Source of the DNA: Methylobacterium sp. SyP6R
Lineage (GTDB): Bacteria; Pseudomonadota; Alphaproteobacteria; Rhizobiales; Beijerinckiaceae
NCBI RefSeq assembly: GCF_019216885.1
Contig: NZ_JAAQRC020000001.1
Coordinates: 1,302,001-1,366,000 of the forward strand
DNA: 64,000 nt
Reading direction: 5' to 3'
A program made the translations under genes and the position numbers. Positions 18,388 to 28,500 of the stretch are shown in pieces. Each line of letters begins with the position of its first letter. The first letter of the stretch is position 1. Below the pieces are notes generated by a model, which was not told where the DNA came from, made no database searches, and was given only the letters and a program-made list of their open reading frames with translations.

Positions 18388-19219
18388 CGGGCGGTTGCAG
18401 GAGGGAACGGTCGCCCCCTTCGACCTCGCCGATCGCGGCCTGCTGCTCGGCGACGGGGTGTTCGACACCGCCATGGCGCTGGGCGGCCGGGTGGCGGCGG
18501 AAGAGGCGCACCTGACGCGGCTCGGCCGCGCCGCCGCCGCCCTCGGCTTCGCGCTCGACGAGGCGGAGGCCCGTACGGCGATGCGAGCCGTGGCCGCCGG
18601 ATACGAGCGGGCGGCGATCCGCACCACCGTGACCCGTGGGCCCGGCCCGCGAGGCCTGCGCCCGCCGGCCGGAGCCCGCCCTGTCCTGTGGTCCAGCGCC
18701 GCACCGTTGCGGCCCGGCATGGCCTTTTCGGAAATGTCCCTCGGCTGGAGCGCGATCCGCCGCAACGAGACCTCGCCGACCTCCCGCCACAAGACGCTCG
18801 GCTACCTCGACGCGGTGCTCGCCGCCGAGGCCGCCGGGCCCCAAGGCCACGACGAGGCCCTGTTCCTCAACCTGCAGGGACGGGTGGCCTGCGCCGGCAT
18901 CGGCAATGTGTTCGCGGTGTTCGGGCGCGAGGTCGTCACGCCGCCCCTCGAGGACGGGGTGCTCGCCGGGATCGTGCGCGCCCAGGTGCTCGCCCTGGCC
19001 CCCGGCCTCGGCCTCGTGCCGGCCGAGCGATCGATGACGCCCGCGGACCTGGCGGGCGCCGAGGCGGTGATCCTCACCAATTCCCTGCGACTGATCGCGC
19101 CGGTGCGGCGGATCGGGGAGCGGGCTTACGCCAGCGCCGGGCATCCGGCGGTGCTGGCCCTGCGCGAGGCCCTGTCGCGGGAGATCGGGCAGGCCTGCGG
19201 GATGGCGGTGGAGGGCTGA
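18374..19219 (+). CDS. pabC: Aminodeoxychorismate lyase-like class IV aminotransferase
   Basis: A 281-aa PLP enzyme of aminotransferase class IV; in this operon it most likely releases pyruvate from 4-amino-4-deoxychorismate to give p-aminobenzoate. It has the N-terminal RGLLLGDGVFDTAMA motif, the PLP Lys in TSRHKTLGYLDAVLA, EALFLNLQGRVACAGIGNVF and the ILTNSLRLIAPV phosphate-binding block. It starts at GTG 18374 inside the end of pabA. Branched-chain or D-amino-acid aminotransferases belong to the same fold, but context favours PabC. Confidence 0.85.
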   Translation: MLWRDGRLQEGTVAPFDLADRGLLLGDGVFDTAMALGGRVAAEEAHLTRLGRAAAALGFALDEAEARTAMRAVAAGYERAAIRTTVTRGPGPRGLRPPAGARPVLWSSAAPLRPGMAFSEMSLGWSAIRRNETSPTSRHKTLGYLDAVLAAEAAGPQGHDEALFLNLQGRVACAGIGNVFAVFGREVVTPPLEDGVLAGIVRAQVLALAPGLGLVPAERSMTPADLAGAEAVILTNSLRLIAPVRRIGERAYASAGHPAVLALREALSREIGQACGMAVEG

Positions 19220-19274
19220 CGGCGCCCGACCCTGCCGCCATGACGGGGCCGTCCCGGAAAGGCGAGGCACGGAA

Positions 19275-19572
19275 AATCCCCTCTCCCCGCGGGCGGGGAG
19301 AGGACTTCATCGACCTTGTTGTCGATGAAGTGAGCCCGCAGGGCGAGGGTGAGGGGGTCTCGACGAATGAGGCTCCTCCGGACACACCCCCTCACCCTCG
19401 CAGCGAACCTGCAGTTCGCTGCTCCTTTCGCCCCCGACAAGGGGGGCGAAAGCCTCTCCCCGCAACGAAGTCGGGCTTGCCCGACTTCGTTCCTCGCTTG
19501 CAGATCCCGGGCGAGCCCGGGATCTGTCGGGGAGAGGGGGGAACCCGCGCTTCGTCTTTTCATCGGCAGCCC
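19275..19572. repeat. Palindrome-rich intergenic repeat, copy 2
   Basis: Second copy of the element at 5540-5830, in the same orientation, between pabC and the small minus-strand gene at 19634. The perfect 10-bp hairpin CTTCATCGAC/GTCGATGAAG and the GATCCCGGGC/GCCCGGGATC pair are intact. The central third carries extra palindromes (GCGAACCTGCAGTTCGC, TTTCGCCCCC/GGGGGCGAAA) that are absent from copy 1. Confidence 0.85.
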
Positions 19573-19633
19573 TGCTTCTGCGGGTGCCTCGCGCCGGTCT
19601 ACGAGCGATCCGCGTCGGGACCGAAGCCCGCGC

Positions 19634-19861
19634 TCACTCCGCCTGCCCCGCCATCCGATGGCGCAGCTCCGCCACCCCGACCGACTCGCGGGCATAGGCG
19701 AGGCCGAGCTCGACCCGCAGGACGCGCAGGGCCTCCTCCGCGCGCTCGGTCGGCAGGCCACGGCGCCGGCGCTCGTCGAGCACGGCGAGCTGCCGGGCGA
19801 TGCCGCGACAGGCCTGCGCGACCGTCCGGTGCTCCGCCGCGGGTGAGGATTCAGGTGCCAC
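19634..19861 (-). CDS. Small hypothetical protein, 75 aa
   Basis: A small, charged, helical protein ([40 protein letters not shown]). It has no domain that I recognise, no signal peptide and no membrane segment. The start is the GTG at 19861, chosen because GGAGG lies about 5 bases upstream; a longer frame to 20137 has no such support. It is oriented away from the dpp operon. Function unknown. Confidence 0.5.
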   Translation of the reverse strand: MAPESSPAAEHRTVAQACRGIARQLAVLDERRRRGLPTERAEEALRVLRVELGLAYARESVGVAELRHRMAGQAE

Positions 19862-20063
19862 GCAGCCTCCGAACCGACCATCACGACGGTGTTCCGCACC
19901 GACGATCTGTCCGAAACCTGACACGGATCGAGGCGCAAACACAATCGGCCGGGGGTTACGCGACTGTGCGTCCCATCCGCCGGGGCCTTGCGAAAAAGAT
20001 CGGAAACCCGCCAGAAGTGGCGAAAGCCGGGCCGAGAGGCCCACAAGGATCGGAGAGCAGAGC

Positions 20064-21659
20064 ATGACACGCGCGTCCCTGGCGGTGGTTCTCGGTGCCG
20101 CGACCGCCCTGGCGGCAAGCCTGCCGGCCGGCGCCAAGACGCTGGTCTACTGCTCCGAGGGCAGCCCGGAGAATTTCTATCCGGCGGTGAACACCACCGG
20201 CACCTCGTTCGATGCCGGCTCCCAGATCTATTCCAACGTCGTCAATTTCGAGCGCGGCACCACCAACGTGGTGCCGGACCTCGCCGAGACATGGGACGTG
20301 TCCGAGGACGGCAAGACCTATACCTTCCATCTGCGCAAGGGCGTGAAGTGGCATTCCAACAAGATCTTCAAGCCAACCCGTGACTTCAACGCCGACGACG
20401 TGATCTTCTCGTTCGAGCGGCAGTGGAAGGAGAGCAACCCGTTCTTCCGGGTGACCAGCGCCAACCACACCTATTTCAACGACATGGGGCTGCCGAAGCT
20501 CCTCGCGTCGCTCGACAAGGTCGACGACTACACGGTCCGCTTCACCCTGACCGGGCCCGAGGCGCCGTTCCTCGCCGATCTGGCCATGCCCTTCGCGGCG
20601 ATCCAGTCGAAGGAATACGCCGACGCGATGCTGAAGGCCGGCACGCCGGACAAGCTCGACCAGGAGCCGATCGGCACCGGGCCGTTCTATCTGCTGCAAT
20701 ATCAAAAGGACGCGATCGTCCGCTACCGCGCCTTCCCGCAATACTATGCCGGCAAGGCCGCCCTCGACGATCTCGTCTTCGCGATCACGCCGGATGCCTC
20801 GGTGCGCTGGGCCAAGCTCCAGAAGGGCGAGTGCCACGTCATGCCCTACCCGAACCCGGCCGACGTCGACGCGATGCGCAAGGACGCAAACGTCCAGGTG
20901 CTGGAGCAGCCCGGCCTCAACATCGGCTACCTCGCCTACAACACCCAGAAGAAGCCGTTCGACGACGTGCGCGTGCGCAAGGCGTTGAACATGGCGATCA
21001 ACAAGAAGGCGATCATCGACGCGGTCTATCTCTCGACCGGCGTCGCCGCCAAGAATCCGATCCCGCCGACCCTGTGGTCCTACAACGACGCGATCAAGGA
21101 CGACCCCTACGATCCGGACGCGGCGAAGAAGCTGCTCGCCGAGGCCGGCCTCGGCGACGGCTTCGCGATGGATCTCTGGGCGATGCCGGTGCAGCGGCCC
21201 TACAACCCCAATGCCCGCCGCATCGCCGAACTGATGCAGGCCGACCTCGCCAAGATCGGCGTGAAGGCCGAGATCAAGTCCTACGAATGGGGCGAGTACA
21301 GGAAGCGCATCCAGGACGGCGAGCACCAGACCGCGATGTTCGGCTGGACCGGCGACAACGGCGATCCCGACAACTTCCTCCACACCCTGCTCGGCTGCGC
21401 CGCGGCGCAGAAGGGCGGCGGCAACGCCGCCAAGTGGTGCGACAAGACCTATGACGACCTCGTCACCAAGGCCAAGACCATCACCGACAAGGCCGAGCGC
21501 ACCAAGCTCTACGAGCAGGCGCAAGTCGTGTTCAAGCAGCAGGCGCCGTGGTTCACCATCGCGCATGCGGTGCAGCTGAAGCCGGTCCGCAAGGAGGTGG
21601 TGGACTTCAAGCTGTCGCCGTTCGGCCGCCACACCTTCTACGGCGTGAGCCTCAAGTAA
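20064..21659 (+). CDS. dppA: Dipeptide ABC transporter substrate-binding protein
   Basis: A 531-aa periplasmic binding protein of the SBP_bac_5 family. The signal peptide is [20 protein letters not shown], and the mature protein opens with [16 protein letters not shown], close to the E. coli DppA start. Other family blocks include [23 protein letters not shown] and [20 protein letters not shown]. It should deliver dipeptides or similar short peptides (haem or ALA are known alternative ligands) to the downstream permeases. First gene of a five-gene operon; GGAG sits ~8-10 bases before the ATG. Confidence 0.9.
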   Translation: MTRASLAVVLGAATALAASLPAGAKTLVYCSEGSPENFYPAVNTTGTSFDAGSQIYSNVVNFERGTTNVVPDLAETWDVSEDGKTYTFHLRKGVKWHSNKIFKPTRDFNADDVIFSFERQWKESNPFFRVTSANHTYFNDMGLPKLLASLDKVDDYTVRFTLTGPEAPFLADLAMPFAAIQSKEYADAMLKAGTPDKLDQEPIGTGPFYLLQYQKDAIVRYRAFPQYYAGKAALDDLVFAITPDASVRWAKLQKGECHVMPYPNPADVDAMRKDANVQVLEQPGLNIGYLAYNTQKKPFDDVRVRKALNMAINKKAIIDAVYLSTGVAAKNPIPPTLWSYNDAIKDDPYDPDAAKKLLAEAGLGDGFAMDLWAMPVQRPYNPNARRIAELMQADLAKIGVKAEIKSYEWGEYRKRIQDGEHQTAMFGWTGDNGDPDNFLHTLLGCAAAQKGGGNAAKWCDKTYDDLVTKAKTITDKAERTKLYEQAQVVFKQQAPWFTIAHAVQLKPVRKEVVDFKLSPFGRHTFYGVSLK

Positions 21660-21669
21660 GGGCGCCCGC

Positions 21670-22680
21670 GTGCTCCGCTTCCTCCTGACCCGCGCGTCCC
21701 TGGTGATCCCGACCTTCCTCGGGATCACCCTGGTGGCGTTCTTCCTGATCCGCCTGGTGCCCGGCGACCCGATCGAGACGATGGCGGGGGAGCGGGGCAT
21801 CGATCCCGCGCGGCACGCGGCGCTCCGCGCCGAGTACGGCTTCGACAAGCCGCTGCTCGTCCAATACGGCATCTATCTCGAGCGGCTGGCGCATGGCGAT
21901 CTCGGCCGCTCGATCAGCACCAAGGAACCGGTGATCTCCGAATTCGCCAGCCTGTTTCCGGCGACGATCGAGCTCGGAATCTGCGCGATCCTGTTCGCGC
22001 TCCTCATCGGCCTGCCGGCCGGCATCCTGGCGGCGCTCCGCCGCAACTCGGTCTTCGATCACGGGGTGATGGGGCTGTCGCTCACCGGCTACTCGATGCC
22101 GATCTTCTGGTGGGGCCTGCTGCTGATCCTGCTGTTCTCGGTGCAGCTCGGCTGGACTCCCGTCTCGGGCCGGATCGACGTGCAGTACTTCATCGAGCCG
22201 GTGACCGGCTTCCTGCTGATCGACACGCTGCTCTCCGACGAATCCGGCGCCTTCGCCTCGGCCCTGTCGCATCTGATCCTGCCGGCGGTGGTGCTCGGCA
22301 CGGTGCCGCTCGCGGTCATCGCCCGCATGACCCGCTCGGCGATGCTCGAGGTGCTCGGCGAGGATTACATGCGCACCGCCCGGGCCAAGGGCCTGCCTTC
22401 CTGGCGCATCGTCGGGCTGCATGCCCTGCGCAATGCGCTCATCCCGGTCGTCACGGTGATCGGGCTGCAGGTCGGCGTGCTGTTCACCGGCGCGATCCTG
22501 ACCGAGACGATCTTCTCCTGGCCCGGCATCGGCAAGTGGCTGATCGAGGCGATCGGCCGGCGCGACTATCCCGTGCTCCAGGGCGGCATCCTGCTGATCG
22601 GCGCGGTGGTGATGGCGGTGAACCTCCTCGTCGACCTCGCCTACGGCCTCGTCAACCCCCGCATCCGGCACGCACGATGA
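21670..22680 (+). CDS. dppB: Dipeptide ABC transporter permease DppB
   Basis: A 336-aa inner-membrane permease with about six membrane segments. The N terminus ([35 protein letters not shown]) is typical of DppB/OppB. The ABC-coupling EAA loop is [20 protein letters not shown], followed by [20 protein letters not shown]. The GTG start at 21670 lies 10 bases after dppA, and the stop overlaps the dppC start (ATGA at 22677). It pairs with DppC to form the channel. Confidence 0.92.
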   Translation: MLRFLLTRASLVIPTFLGITLVAFFLIRLVPGDPIETMAGERGIDPARHAALRAEYGFDKPLLVQYGIYLERLAHGDLGRSISTKEPVISEFASLFPATIELGICAILFALLIGLPAGILAALRRNSVFDHGVMGLSLTGYSMPIFWWGLLLILLFSVQLGWTPVSGRIDVQYFIEPVTGFLLIDTLLSDESGAFASALSHLILPAVVLGTVPLAVIARMTRSAMLEVLGEDYMRTARAKGLPSWRIVGLHALRNALIPVVTVIGLQVGVLFTGAILTETIFSWPGIGKWLIEAIGRRDYPVLQGGILLIGAVVMAVNLLVDLAYGLVNPRIRHAR

Positions 22681-23588
22681 GCGCCGAACTTCTCGACACT
22701 CCCGCCGCCTCGGCGGCCCCCGCCGGCCCACCGCATCCGCTCGCCGAGTTCTGGACGAGCTTTCGCGCCAATCAAGGCGCGGTGATCGGGCTCGCGATCA
22801 TCGTCGCGGTGCTGCTGATGGCGGTCTTCGCCGATGTCGTCGCGCCGCACCCGCCGAACCTCACCAACGACGCCGCCTTCCTCAAGCCCCCGTTCTGGCA
22901 GGAGGGCGGCTCGCTCACCTATCCGCTCGGCACCGACGCGATCGGCCGCGACATCCTCTCGCGCCTGATCCACGGTGCCCGGCTGTCGCTGTCGATCGGC
23001 GTCGCGGTCGTGGCGGTGTCGATCCTCGTCGGCACGATGCTGGGGCTGGTCGCGGGCTTCATCGGCGGCGCCACCGGCATCGTCATCATGCGGGTGATGG
23101 ACATCATCCTGACCCTGCCGTCGCTGCTGCTCGCCATCGTCATCGTGGCAATCCTCGGCCCCGGGCTGATGAACGCGATGCTGGCGGTCGCCGTGGTGGT
23201 GCTGCCGCATTACGTCCGCATCGCCCGCGCGGCGGTGATCGCCGAGAAATCGAAGGACTACGTCACCGCCGCCCGGGTCAGCGGGGCAGGGCCGTTGCGG
23301 CTGATGGTGGGGGAGGTGCTGCCGAACTGCGCCGCTCCCCTGATCGTCCAGGCCTCGCTCGGCGTCTCGACGGCGATCCTCGACGCGGCGGCCCTCGGCT
23401 TCTTAGGGTTGGGCGCCCAGCCACCCGCGCCGGAATGGGGCACGATGCTGGCGGATGCCCGCGAATTCGTGCTCCGCGCCTGGTGGGTGGTGACTTTTCC
23501 GGGCCTCATCATCCTGATCACCGTGCTCGCCTTCAACCTCGTCGGCGACGGCCTTCGCGATGCCCTCGACCCCAAGCTGAAGCGGTGA
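22677..23588 (+). CDS. dppC: Dipeptide ABC transporter permease DppC
   Basis: A 303-aa permease of the OppC/DppC type. A first membrane segment ([20 protein letters not shown]) is followed by the family signature [20 protein letters not shown], then the core membrane domain and a coupling loop [20 protein letters not shown]. The C terminus contains [19 protein letters not shown], as in DppC. Start and dppB stop overlap by four bases, and dppD begins eight bases after its stop. Confidence 0.93.
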   Translation: MSAELLDTPAASAAPAGPPHPLAEFWTSFRANQGAVIGLAIIVAVLLMAVFADVVAPHPPNLTNDAAFLKPPFWQEGGSLTYPLGTDAIGRDILSRLIHGARLSLSIGVAVVAVSILVGTMLGLVAGFIGGATGIVIMRVMDIILTLPSLLLAIVIVAILGPGLMNAMLAVAVVVLPHYVRIARAAVIAEKSKDYVTAARVSGAGPLRLMVGEVLPNCAAPLIVQASLGVSTAILDAAALGFLGLGAQPPAPEWGTMLADAREFVLRAWWVVTFPGLIILITVLAFNLVGDGLRDALDPKLKR

Positions 23589-23596
23589 GGCGACCC

Positions 23597-24619
23597 ATGC
23601 CGCTCCTCGACATCCAGAACCTCTCCGTCGCATTCCCGTCCGCCGGCGGGACCTTGCGCGCCGTCGACGGCGTCAGCCTGACCCTCGAGGAGGGGGAGGT
23701 GCTCGGCGTCGTCGGCGAATCGGGCTCCGGCAAGAGCGTGACCATGATGGCGCTGATGGGCCTCGTCGCCTATCCGGGCCGGGTCTCCGCCGACCGCCTC
23801 GCCTTTGCCGGCCGCGACCTGATGGGGATGCCGGCCCGCGAGCGCCGCCGCCTCACCGGCCGCGACGTGGCGATGATCTTCCAGGAGCCGACCACCAGCC
23901 TCAATCCCTGCTTCACGATCGGCTTCCAGATCACCGAGTCCTTGCGCCAGCATCTCGGCCTCGACCGCAGGTCAGCCAAGCGCCGGGCGATCGAGTTGCT
24001 GGAGCAGGTCGGCATCCCGGCGGCCGAGAGCCGGCTCTCGGCCTATCCGCACCAGCTGTCGGGGGGCATGAACCAGCGGGTGATGATCGCCATGGCGATC
24101 GCCTGCAATCCGAAGCTCCTCATCGCCGACGAGCCGACCACGGCGCTCGACGTCACCATCCAGGCCCAGATCCTCGACCTGCTGCTCTCGCTCCAGCGCG
24201 AGCGCGGCATGGCACTGGTGCTCATCACCCACAACATGGGCGTGGTCGCCGAGACCGCCGACCGGATGATGGTGATGTATGCCGGCCAGGTGATGGAGGA
24301 GCAGCGCGCCGAGGCCCTGTTCGCGAGCCCCCAGCATCCCTACACGGCGGCCCTGCTGGCGGCGCTCCCGGAGCGCAGCGAGGGCGGACGGCTCGCCACC
24401 ATCCCGGGCGTGGTGCCGGGGCTCTACGACCGGCCACGCGGCTGCCTGTTCGCGCCGCGCTGCACCTACGCCACCGACCATTCCCGCGAGCAGCGGCCGG
24501 CCCTGCGCCCCTGGCAGGACGGTTTCGTGCGCTGCCACTATCCCTTGGGCGATCCCTCGCGCGACGCCCGCATCCGCCAGGACCACCCCGTCGGCGCGAG
24601 CGTGGAGGCGACCTCGTGA
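23597..24619 (+). CDS. dppD: Dipeptide ABC transporter ATPase DppD
   Basis: A 340-aa ATP-binding subunit. Walker A is GESGSGKS (residues ~37-44), the Q-loop region is [14 protein letters not shown], the signature is [19 protein letters not shown], and Walker B with catalytic Glu is [14 protein letters not shown]; the switch His is in LITHNMG. The C-terminal oligopeptide-transporter domain has the Cys-rich pattern [15 protein letters not shown], with a final Cys in VRCHYPLG, which in this family can bind an Fe-S cluster. Coupled to dppF by a GTGA overlap. Confidence 0.93.
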   Translation: MPLLDIQNLSVAFPSAGGTLRAVDGVSLTLEEGEVLGVVGESGSGKSVTMMALMGLVAYPGRVSADRLAFAGRDLMGMPARERRRLTGRDVAMIFQEPTTSLNPCFTIGFQITESLRQHLGLDRRSAKRRAIELLEQVGIPAAESRLSAYPHQLSGGMNQRVMIAMAIACNPKLLIADEPTTALDVTIQAQILDLLLSLQRERGMALVLITHNMGVVAETADRMMVMYAGQVMEEQRAEALFASPQHPYTAALLAALPERSEGGRLATIPGVVPGLYDRPRGCLFAPRCTYATDHSREQRPALRPWQDGFVRCHYPLGDPSRDARIRQDHPVGASVEATS

Positions 24620-25620
24620 GCGCCCCCGTCGTCGTCGCCGACAACCTCCGCCAGACCTACGAGATCCGCCGCGGCCTGTTTCGCGCGCCCGCCCGGCTCC
24701 AGGCGGTCGGTGGCATCTCGTTTTCGATCGAGCCCGGCCGGACGCTGGCGGTGGTCGGCGAATCCGGCTGCGGCAAGTCGACCCTCGCCCGCATGGTGAC
24801 GCTGATCGAGCCGCCGACCGACGGCGACCTCATCCTCGACGGGATCGACGCCGTCGATACGCCGGCGGCCGAGCGCCGCCGCCTGCGCCGCACCGTGCAA
24901 CTGGTGTTCCAGAACCCCTACGGCTCGCTCAACCCGCGCAAACGCATCGGGGCGATCCTGGAGCAGCCGCTCGCGATCAATACCGGTCTGTCTGGCGCGG
25001 AGCGCCGCGAGCGGGTGCGGGCGATGATGGCCAAGGTGGGCCTGCGCCCCGAGCACGACGCGCGCTATCCGCACATGTTCTCCGGCGGCCAGCGCCAGCG
25101 CGTCGCCATCGCCCGCGCCTTGATGCTGTCGCCCAAGCTCGTCGTCGCCGACGAGCCGGTCTCGGCCCTCGACGTGTCGATCCAGGCCCAGGTGCTGAAC
25201 CTGCTGGCCGACCTCCAGGCGGAACTGGGGCTGGCCTACCTGTTCATCTCGCACGACCTCGGCGTGGTGCGCCACATCGCCCACGACGTGCTGGTGATGT
25301 ATCTCGGGCTCGCCATGGAGCAGGGTCCGAAGGACGCGATCTTCGCCAATCCGCTCCACCCCTACACCCGGGCCCTGATGGCGGCGACGCCGGGCGTCGG
25401 GCCCCGCACCCGCGAGCGGATCGTGCTGCGGGGCGAATTGCCCTCGCCGCTGAACCCGCCGCAGGGCTGCGTATTCTCGACCCGCTGCCCCCACGCCACC
25501 GCCCGCTGCCGGGAGGAGCGCCCGCAGCCGCGGCCCTTGGCGGACCGGGCGGTGGCCTGCCACTATGCCGAGGATTTCCTGGAGGGAGCCCCGGCAGACG
25601 GACGCGCGCTCGCGGGCTGA
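24616..25620 (+). CDS. dppF: Dipeptide ABC transporter ATPase DppF
   Basis: A 334-aa second ATPase of the transporter. Walker A is GESGCGKST, the Q-loop region is [17 protein letters not shown], the signature is [20 protein letters not shown], and Walker B is [14 protein letters not shown], with switch His in FISHDLG. The C-terminal Cys-rich block ([15 protein letters not shown]) and a terminal Cys (VACHYAED) match DppF/OppF. It starts at GTG 24616 overlapping dppD. Last gene of the operon; no clear terminator follows. Confidence 0.93.
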   Translation: MSAPVVVADNLRQTYEIRRGLFRAPARLQAVGGISFSIEPGRTLAVVGESGCGKSTLARMVTLIEPPTDGDLILDGIDAVDTPAAERRRLRRTVQLVFQNPYGSLNPRKRIGAILEQPLAINTGLSGAERRERVRAMMAKVGLRPEHDARYPHMFSGGQRQRVAIARALMLSPKLVVADEPVSALDVSIQAQVLNLLADLQAELGLAYLFISHDLGVVRHIAHDVLVMYLGLAMEQGPKDAIFANPLHPYTRALMAATPGVGPRTRERIVLRGELPSPLNPPQGCVFSTRCPHATARCREERPQPRPLADRAVACHYAEDFLEGAPADGRALAG

Positions 25621-25720
25621 GGGGGCCACCGCATCACGGTCAATTCAACACCCGGGGGCTTCGCTGCGCCGCCGCATGCCCTACCATCACGGAGAGAGCG
25701 GGAGCCCGGCGACCTGATCC

Positions 25721-27184
25721 GTGAGTGAGCCCATCGCGGCGGCCGAACCGCCGCCTCTGTCCCAGCCGAAGGCCTCGGGCTTCGCCCGAACGAGCCTCGC
25801 CCGCATGCTCGCCTTCCGCACCAGCCTGCGGGTCGCGCGCCTGCGCCACTGGCTCGCCGGACGACTGCCGCCCCGGGCCCGCGGGCGGCTGGCCGGGAAC
25901 GTGCGGGCGGCCGAACTCGCCGGCCTCGCCTTCGCGTTCCGGGCCCGCGCCGTCGCGATCGTGGTGGTGTCGCTCTGGCTCCTCATCCTCGTGCCCTGGC
26001 CGCGCGACCTCTACTACCTCGCCGTCGCCGGCCTGTTCTTCCTCCTCGGCTACGTGCCCTACCGGCTGCGGCACCACCGATGGGCCGGGCCGATCAAGCT
26101 CGCCTTCACGGTGCTCGACATCGCGCTGATGACCACGGCGATCATCATGCCGCCGCCGGCCGGGCTCGGGGTCGACTGGCCGATCCAGACCCGCCTGCGC
26201 ACCCCGGAATTCCTCTACGTGCTGCTGCTGCTGGGCGAGGCGGCGCTGACCTACTGGCCGGTCGCGGTGCTGTGGACCGGCACCTGGATCGTGGCGATCT
26301 GGTCCTTCGGCGTCTGGCTGGTCTATGGCCGCGCCGACACCGTGCGCTTCGCCGACACCGTCCATGACGGGCGCTTGAGCGCCGAGGCGGCGTTGCGGGT
26401 CTTCCTCGACCCGGCCTATGTCGGCCTGACCCCGCTCTGGACGCAAGCCATCGTCACCGGCCTGTTCACGCTGCTGCTCGCCATCGCGGTGTGGCGGGGA
26501 CGCGGCACGATGCTGGCGCAGGTGCGCGCCGAGGTGGTGCGGGCCGACCTCGCCCGCTACGTCTCGCCCGACGTCGCCGACGCCCTGGCGGCCCGGGCCC
26601 ATGCGGGCTTCGGCGCGCCGCAGACCCGGGTGGTGGCGGTTCTGTTCGCCGACGTGGTCGGCTTCACCGGCATGAGCGAGGAGCTGGAGCCGGAGCGCGC
26701 CTTCGCGCTCCTGCGCGGCTTTCGCGAGCGCAGCTGCAAGGTGGTCTTCCGCCACGCCGGCACCCTCGACAAGTTCCTCGGCGACGGCTTCATGGCGACC
26801 TTCGGCGGCCTCGACGGGCGCGGCGACGGCGCCGCCCGGGCGATCGCCTGCGCCCTCGACCTCCAGCGCGAGATCGACGCCTGGACCGCCAAGCGCGAGG
26901 CCCGCGGGGCGGCGCCGATCCGGGTCGCGGTCGGCGTCCATTGCGGCCCGGTGGTGATCGGCAATATCGGCGCCGACCAGCGGGTGGAGTTCACGGTGAT
27001 CGGCGACGTCGTCAACGTCGCGAGCCGCCTCCAGGCCGCCACCCGCGAGGTCGGCGGCCGCATCCTCGCCTCGGAATGCTGCCTGGCGGCCGCCGGCCCG
27101 GAGGCGGCGGGCCGCTTCACCCGCTCGCTTCCGCTCACCCTGCGCGGCCGCACCCAGCCGATCGTGGTGCATGTGGCGGAGTAG
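25721..27184 (+). CDS. Membrane-bound class III adenylate/guanylate cyclase
   Basis: A 487-aa nucleotide cyclase. The N-terminal ~265 residues carry about five hydrophobic segments (AIVVVSLWLLILVPW, YYLAVAGLFFLLGYV, LAFTVLDIALMTTAIIM, LYVLLLLGEAALTYWPVAVL, AIVTGLFTLLLAIAVW). The catalytic domain follows: metal Asp in VAVLFADVVGFTGMSE, FLGDGFMATFGG, then EFTVIGDVVNVASRLQAA with the second Asp and the transition-state Arg region. It probably makes cAMP from a membrane-derived cue. Translation begins at GTG 25721. No effector protein is adjacent. Confidence 0.85.
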   Translation: MSEPIAAAEPPPLSQPKASGFARTSLARMLAFRTSLRVARLRHWLAGRLPPRARGRLAGNVRAAELAGLAFAFRARAVAIVVVSLWLLILVPWPRDLYYLAVAGLFFLLGYVPYRLRHHRWAGPIKLAFTVLDIALMTTAIIMPPPAGLGVDWPIQTRLRTPEFLYVLLLLGEAALTYWPVAVLWTGTWIVAIWSFGVWLVYGRADTVRFADTVHDGRLSAEAALRVFLDPAYVGLTPLWTQAIVTGLFTLLLAIAVWRGRGTMLAQVRAEVVRADLARYVSPDVADALAARAHAGFGAPQTRVVAVLFADVVGFTGMSEELEPERAFALLRGFRERSCKVVFRHAGTLDKFLGDGFMATFGGLDGRGDGAARAIACALDLQREIDAWTAKREARGAAPIRVAVGVHCGPVVIGNIGADQRVEFTVIGDVVNVASRLQAATREVGGRILASECCLAAAGPEAAGRFTRSLPLTLRGRTQPIVVHVAE

Positions 27185-27214
27185 GGCCTGAGATCGGCTT
27201 GTGCGGAGGAGGGG

Positions 27215-27592
27215 TCAGCCGCGCTGCAGAACCTCGATGCGCACGCCGTCCGGCCCCTCGAAGAAGGCGATCCGCAGGCCAGGCTTCACGTCGGTGATGC
27301 CCGAGACCAGGGGGATGCCGCGGGCGGCGAGGTCCGCCACCGTGGCCTCGATGTCCTCGACCCGCAGGCCGATATGCTCGATGCCGCGATGCGGCGGCAC
27401 CGCGGCCGGCCCGGTGCCCTCGGGCGCCTGCTCGATGAACATCCGCATCCCGCCGAGATCGAGGATGATCCGGCTCGGATTCTCGCCGCCCTCGCGCCCG
27501 ATCTCCCGCGCGCCCAGCACCTCGCCGTAGAACCGCGCCGCCGCCACCGCGTCCCGGCTGCGCAGGTGGAGATGGTCGTACACGTAGCCCAT
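27215..27592 (-). CDS. VOC (glyoxalase/bleomycin resistance) family protein
   Basis: A 125-aa protein with the paired beta-alpha-beta-beta-beta modules of the VOC superfamily: YVYDHLHLRSRDAVAAARFY at the N terminus and GIEHIGLRVEDIEATVADLA in the second half. Possible metal ligands are His7, His (GIEHIG) and Glu in VRIEVLQRG, consistent with a lactoylglutathione-lyase-like or dioxygenase-like metal site, though the substrate cannot be told. The ATG at 27592 has AAGGAGA upstream; the longer open frame is not supported. It is the last core gene before tRNA-Ser. Confidence 0.8.
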   Translation of the reverse strand: MGYVYDHLHLRSRDAVAAARFYGEVLGAREIGREGGENPSRIILDLGGMRMFIEQAPEGTGPAAVPPHRGIEHIGLRVEDIEATVADLAARGIPLVSGITDVKPGLRIAFFEGPDGVRIEVLQRG

Positions 27593-27769
27593 GCGGGTCT
27601 CCTTCCGGCGCGTCCCGTCGCGCCGCTCGTCCCGGCCGCACGGTACGTCGCCCGGGCACCGCGCGATAGGCGACCCGGCCGCGGTTGACGCAATCCCGCG
27701 CCGCGCCCTACAGAAGGGAACCCGGGCCATGGCGCCCGCGGCCGGTTCGCAAGCGCCTGCGGCCGGTTC

Positions 27770-27859
27770 GGAAGGGTGGCCGAGTGGTTTAAGGCAGCGG
27801 TCTTGAAAACCGCCGTGGGGGCAACCCCACCGTGGGTTCGAATCCCACCCCTTCCGCCA
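27770..27859 (+). tRNA. tRNA-Ser (anticodon UGA)
   Basis: A 90-base tRNA with acceptor pair GGAAGGG/CCCTTCC, an A/G-rich D arm, anticodon stem GCGGT/ACCGC around loop CTTGAAA (anticodon TGA at 27804-27806), the long variable arm of tRNA-Ser (GTGGGGGCAACCCCAC), and a T arm with GTTCGAATC. The 3' CCA is encoded at 27857-27859. It reads UCA codons. Its 3' end borders the accessory region, so it is a likely integration site. Confidence 0.97.
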
Positions 27860-28033
27860 GCAGTTTCTCTAAGAACTTGAGAAACAAGGCTTATTTTAAA
27901 CGCTGTACCGCCGGCCCCAACTCAGGCCCCAACAGCTTGAGTGGATATCAGCGGACGTCCGCGGACCCACCCGGTCGAACCGAGGCCCGATGTGAAGCTC
28001 GTCTCCCGCCCGCGCCGGTCGCTGATGCCACGC
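27860..28033. other. tRNA-island junction
   Basis: About 170 bases between tRNA-Ser and the XRE gene. An AT-richer patch (CTTGAGAAACAAGGCTTATTTTAAA) is followed by a tandem of GGCCCCAACTCA-type phrases and a CGGACGTCCG palindrome. No integrase gene is visible. A second copy of the tRNA 3' end was not found elsewhere in the window. Confidence 0.45.
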
Positions 28034-28384
28034 TCAAATTCGCTCCTGCAGCAGGACATCGACTTGCGCCACGGCAACCGCGAGCGCCCGATCGCTGAGT
28101 GTCCGGGTGATATCGCGTAAGCGAAGCTCAAGTTCGAGCCGCCTGGGGGAGTGCTGGACCCCTGGCGCCCCAACGCCTTCGAGCAGCTCACTGGCCGGAA
28201 TGCCGAGTGCCTGCCCCAACTCTACGAGAGTCTCGATGCTCGGCAGCTGCAAGCCGCGCTCGATGTTCGAAATGCTCTCTGGCGTCCGCCCGATCTGGGC
28301 ACCAAGCTCCTCCTGAGTGAGCTTCTGCCGCTGGCGGGCGATGCGCACTTTCAGCCCAACGCTTTTCTTCAAATCGACCGTCAT
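28034..28384 (-). CDS. XRE-family helix-turn-helix regulator
   Basis: A 116-aa DNA-binding protein. The Cro/C1-type HTH covers residues ~11-66 (KVRIARQRQKLTQEELGAQI, RTPESISNIERGLQLPSIET). The C-terminal ~45 residues are helical and may dimerise. It is divergent from the metallo-hydrolase operon with 116 bp between starts, where a dyad lies at 28448-28465, so it probably represses that operon and itself. First gene after tRNA-Ser. Confidence 0.8.
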   Translation of the reverse strand: MTVDLKKSVGLKVRIARQRQKLTQEELGAQIGRTPESISNIERGLQLPSIETLVELGQALGIPASELLEGVGAPGVQHSPRRLELELRLRDITRTLSDRALAVAVAQVDVLLQERI

Positions 28385-28447
28385 GCCCGAACGCTGGCTT
28401 CGTCAGACAGGCTTGACCATGAAGGCGGCTTTGACTCTTATGCCGCG

Positions 28448-28465
28448 AACGAAGTGCGGTTCGTT
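28448..28465. promoter_or_regulatory. Candidate XRE operator dyad
   Basis: AACGAA-N6-TTCGTT is a perfect inverted repeat in the divergent intergenic region between the XRE gene and the metallo-hydrolase operon. A related half-site, ACGAAGTT, recurs about 30 bases downstream near 28480. Spacing and place fit a Cro/C1-type operator; binding is inferred only. Confidence 0.4.
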
Positions 28466-28500
28466 TGTAGCGCACAGATACGAAGTTGGCGTACGCGCAG

